A DNA stretch of 64,000 nucleotides from Flammeovirgaceae bacterium UBA5585 (lineage in GTDB: Bacteria > Bacteroidota > Bacteroidia > Cytophagales > Cyclobacteriaceae): assembly GCA_002425185.1 (NCBI GenBank), contig DILT01000019.1, positions 304-64,303 of the forward strand, read 5' to 3'. Positions 61,329 to 64,000 of the stretch are shown here, piece after piece (the stretch's first letter is position 1; each line of letters starts with the position of its first letter). A program made the position numbers and the translations under genes. The notes under the pieces are model-generated. The model saw only the letters and a list, made by a program, of their open reading frames with translations. It was not told the DNA's origin and made no database searches.

Positions 61329-63696
61329 CTACTCCTCTCTCAGATTTTCAACCGGATTTGTTCTTGATGCCTTGAGAGTTTGAATTCCGGTAGACAAAAG
61401 CAGGATGAAAATCATTATCAAGACGGGAAGAGCAAACTGAAAAACGCTTAGTTCCGCTTTGTAAGGAAATCCTTCCAGCCATAGTTTCATCCAGTAATAA
61501 CTTGTGCCCCACGACAGTATAACAGATATAAGAACAATTTTTATGTAGCCCGAATAAATATGCTGGATCAATTGCCAAGTTGAACTGCCAAATACTTTTC
61601 GTATGCTTATTTCCTTCAGCTTTCGGGTCATTAAATAAACTGTAAGACCGGTTAAACCGATACCAGCGATGATTATTGCAATAACTGAGAAGGTGGTGTA
61701 TGCCCTACTAAGTTGAGACTCTGCATCGTACAACTGCTTTATCTGATCATCTACGAATGAGTATTCCATCGGATAGTTTGGATAGAATTCATTCCACCGC
61801 TTTTCAAGGGATGCAATACCTCTTTGAACATGATCATCTCTTAGTTTTACTGAAACAAAACGAAACGTGGGCGGATAGGCGTACATGATTACAGGATCAA
61901 TTGTGGAATGCAAAGAAGTGTGGTTAAAGTTTTCAACTATGCCCACTACTTTACCTTTTACTTTTCCGGCTACCAATTGACCGATGGGATCTGAAAGATT
62001 GAGATGTTCAACGGCTGCTTCATTTAGCAAAACATCGCTAAGTGTATCACTGCTCTCGGTGTCAATCAAGCGGCCTGTTTTAAGCTTGATTTCATAGAGG
62101 TCGGTGAAATTTTCATCGATCAAGAAAGTTGCCATCGACCGGTCTTCAATTCCAGTACCGGTAAAGGAGTATGTATAAGTGAGGGAATTGCTACATCCAG
62201 GAGTGCTGGAGGAAAAACTTACCTTTTCAATTTGAGGCAATTGATTTAACTCGTTTGACATTACAGCGTGCCTTTCATTTTGAGAGCGATCTTTTATGGG
62301 TATCAGGATTACTTCGTTGCATTCAAACCCTAATCGAAATGATCTTAAATACTCCCACTGCGATGATACTATTGTTGCACAAGCAATCAGCAAAATAGAA
62401 AGTGAAAACTGAAAGGTGATAAGAACAGTACGGACAGCAGACTTGCCAACCCTATATCCAAATGTTCTGGGAACCTGAACCACACTTGAATGTAAAGCCT
62501 GAAAAGTTGGAACAATACTGGAAAGTGAGCCTAATATAACAGCCAGAAGTATAGAGGGTACTATAAGCCATTGACTCTGCAAAAGTGAAATGTACTTCCC
62601 GGTGAAAAGGTTAAAGTAAGGCAATGCTAGGGAGGTTAAAGCGAATGCCATTATCAATGCTGAAATGCAAATCACTACCGATTCAATCCAGAAGTAAAGA
62701 GCAACGTGATTTTTGCTGGCTCCAAGAATTTTTTGAATGGCTATTTCCCTCGAACGGGATACCTGGGTTGCGGTCGATAAGTTGATGAAATTAGCACACG
62801 CCATAACCAGGATGAATAGTGCTATTGTACCCAGGATGTAAGAATAGCCCTCTTTACTGTTAGGAGTTATCTCATCCTTCCGGTCTGAGTGTAAATGAAT
62901 GGACGTCAGAGGTTGCAGGTGAAGGGTTTCCTTTTCAGACACCCACTCAGGAGCATTTCTCTTTAATAATTCAGGGAGTTTTGCCGCAACTTCCTCTGGT
63001 TTTGCATTCTGAGTCAGAAGAACGTAAGTATAATGATCAAATTGTCCCCAATGAGAAAGTCTCTTTTCCCCGAGCAGGTCATCCAATGTGGAGAATGTTA
63101 TAAAAGCATCGGCAACAAAAATGCGAATTCGCAGGAACTTCATCTATAATACCTGTAATCTTGAGTTCAACCTGGTTGTTAAGGCGCAAAGATCGACCTA
63201 TCGGGTCATCACTATTGAAGTATTTTCTGGCGAGCGTTTCAGAAATTACCATCGAATTTTTTTCGCTCAAAACACGACCGGGATTTCCCCTTGTCAGTTT
63301 GAAATCAAATACATCGAACATGGAGCTGTCTGCAAAGAATAATTTTTCTTCATAAAACTGAATATCATCATGAGTAAGTAAATCCGTCCCTGGATTCTTG
63401 CGAAGACGGACTACCCTTTCAATTTCGGAATAAGCCCCATTTAAATAGTATCCAACAGGAGCACTTGTTTTTGCCCAATTGGTGACAGTTCCATCACTCT
63501 CAAAATCGAGCACGATGCGATAAATCCGGCTAGCATTTTTGTGATATTTGTCAAAGGTGTGTTCATCGTAAATAAACATCGAAACAAGCAGCAGGCTTGA
63601 CGTTCCAACGGCCAAGCCGACAATGTTAATAAACGTGAATAGCCGGTTCTTACGAAACAGATTGCGCACACTCAATTTTAAAAGCGAATGAATCAT
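61329..63696 (-). pseudogene. FtsX-family ABC permease gene with single-base frameshift
   Basis: Two overlapping frames (63079-63696 and 61329-63143) together encode one about 789-residue FtsX/MacB-type permease with the Bacteroidota layout: span, large periplasmic domain, three spans with the SREIAIQKILGAS motif, a second FtsX domain with KEISIRKVFGSS, and a terminal NPVENLREE. The frame breaks after DEVPANSHF. Removing one T from the T5 run (plus-strand A5 at 63117-63121) restores HFVADAFITFSTLDD. This is either a sequencing error in a short homopolymer, a true disruption or a phase-variable site. No ABC ATPase is adjacent in the window. Confidence 0.88.
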
Positions 63697-63861
63697 TGTT
63701 ACTGGTCTAGCAATTTAAACAAGTCGATAGCTTACCGAATTCAGCAACTTGGGACAAAACAACTCCATTAAAAACCATCAAAGCTGTCAAGGGCCTGATC
63801 GGATATATCTGGATTAATTCGAAGAGGTGAATCCGTTTCATAGTTTTAATACAGCAAATCT
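63697..63861. other. Intergenic spacer
   Basis: 165 bases upstream of the permease gene. I see no tRNA, hairpin terminator or clear TAnnTTTG promoter, and no copy of the tRNA-Arg 3' end that would mark a far attachment site. Confidence 0.5.
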
Positions 63862-64000
63862 TCAAGCCGCCTTAAACATCTCCTCAACCTCCGACAACGA
63901 AACCCTAAACCGCTTAGGCATACCGAATATCTTGAAGATAATAAGTACCTGCTTAATACTATAGAAGTGTCCTTGCTTCTTTCCGATTTCTTCATCGTGC
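63862..64000 (-). CDS. 3' end of an unidentified gene, cut by the window edge
   Basis: The minus-strand frame from the window edge is open for 45 codons and ends in TGA at 63864-63862. Visible segments are EEIGKKQGHFYSIKQVL and PKRFRVSLSEVEEMFKAA. The family is not recognised. The final part, RFRVSLSEVEEMF, resembles the end of small excisionase-type DNA-binding proteins, but too little is present for an assignment. Confidence 0.45.
   Translation of the reverse strand, partial: HDEEIGKKQGHFYSIKQVLIIFKIFGMPKRFRVSLSEVEEMFKAA

Noticed and set aside
61329..64000. A duplicated tRNA-Arg 3' end marking a far attachment site
   Set aside because: No copy of the T-arm or acceptor sequence was found from 61.3 to 64 kb.
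1..64000. CRISPR array or insertion-sequence transposase
   Set aside because: No regularly spaced 20-40-base repeats and no transposase-like protein were seen on either strand.

Overview
The window looks like a chromosomal stretch of a Bacteroidota bacterium, most likely of the order Cytophagales (family-level placement is inference). Evidence: two SusC/SusD pairs, a secreted protease with a type IX secretion (T9SS) sorting tail, TPR-PD40-OmpA architecture, many promoters of the Bacteroidota form TTTG-N18..20-TAnnTTTG, little use of Shine-Dalgarno sites, and several TTG/GTG starts. The first 13 bases equal the end of an Illumina adapter, so base 1 is a contig end and purA is cut there by assembly, not biology.

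Layout. 1-9.8 kb is housekeeping: purA, a STAS protein and fur (one minus-strand unit), a bifunctional RelA/SpoT, tRNA-Leu(UAG), trigger factor, clpP, clpX, then lpxB and a QueD-type enzyme on the minus strand. 9.8-26.8 kb is an outer-membrane nutrient and secretion region on the minus strand: two consecutive SusC-SusD-lipoprotein modules, each closed by a hairpin terminator and followed by a member of the same small secreted family. The first module is also followed by a T9SS-exported subtilase. 26.9-33.8 kb is one tightly spaced minus-strand run: lepA, folD, queE, pabB, pabC and an OmpA/TPR/PD40 envelope protein resembling PorE.

33.9-46.8 kb is mixed: a secreted thioredoxin, a RES/Xre toxin-antitoxin pair, an amidohydrolase, an ammonium transporter, a large superfamily 1 helicase with a decayed nuclease-like tail, a ComEA-like HhH protein, an ECF sigma factor with a membrane partner, and a membrane LytTR regulator. 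A 20-bp-period direct repeat lies both before the LytTR gene and before the next secreted-protein gene, at nearly the same distance from each start codon; these are probably its operators.

46.8-51.7 kb is a five-gene minus-strand operon: an RMD1/DUF155 membrane protein, a C39-like peptidase, a RimK-like ATP-grasp ligase with an extra N-terminal domain, a GCS2 carboxylate-amine ligase and an N-formylglutamate amidohydrolase. It looks like a peptide or amino-acid conjugate system of unknown product.

52.6-61.3 kb is a compact integrated element beside tRNA-Arg(CCU): a large serine recombinase whose reading frame runs into the tRNA, a small ORF, a holin-like protein, a P-loop ATPase with an internal duplication, and a 1555-residue methyltransferase/Strawberry-notch helicase. 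No capsid, terminase or conjugation genes are visible. Beyond it are an FtsX-type permease gene broken by one extra base in a homopolymer and the 3' end of an unknown gene. No rRNA genes, CRISPR arrays or insertion-sequence transposases were seen.
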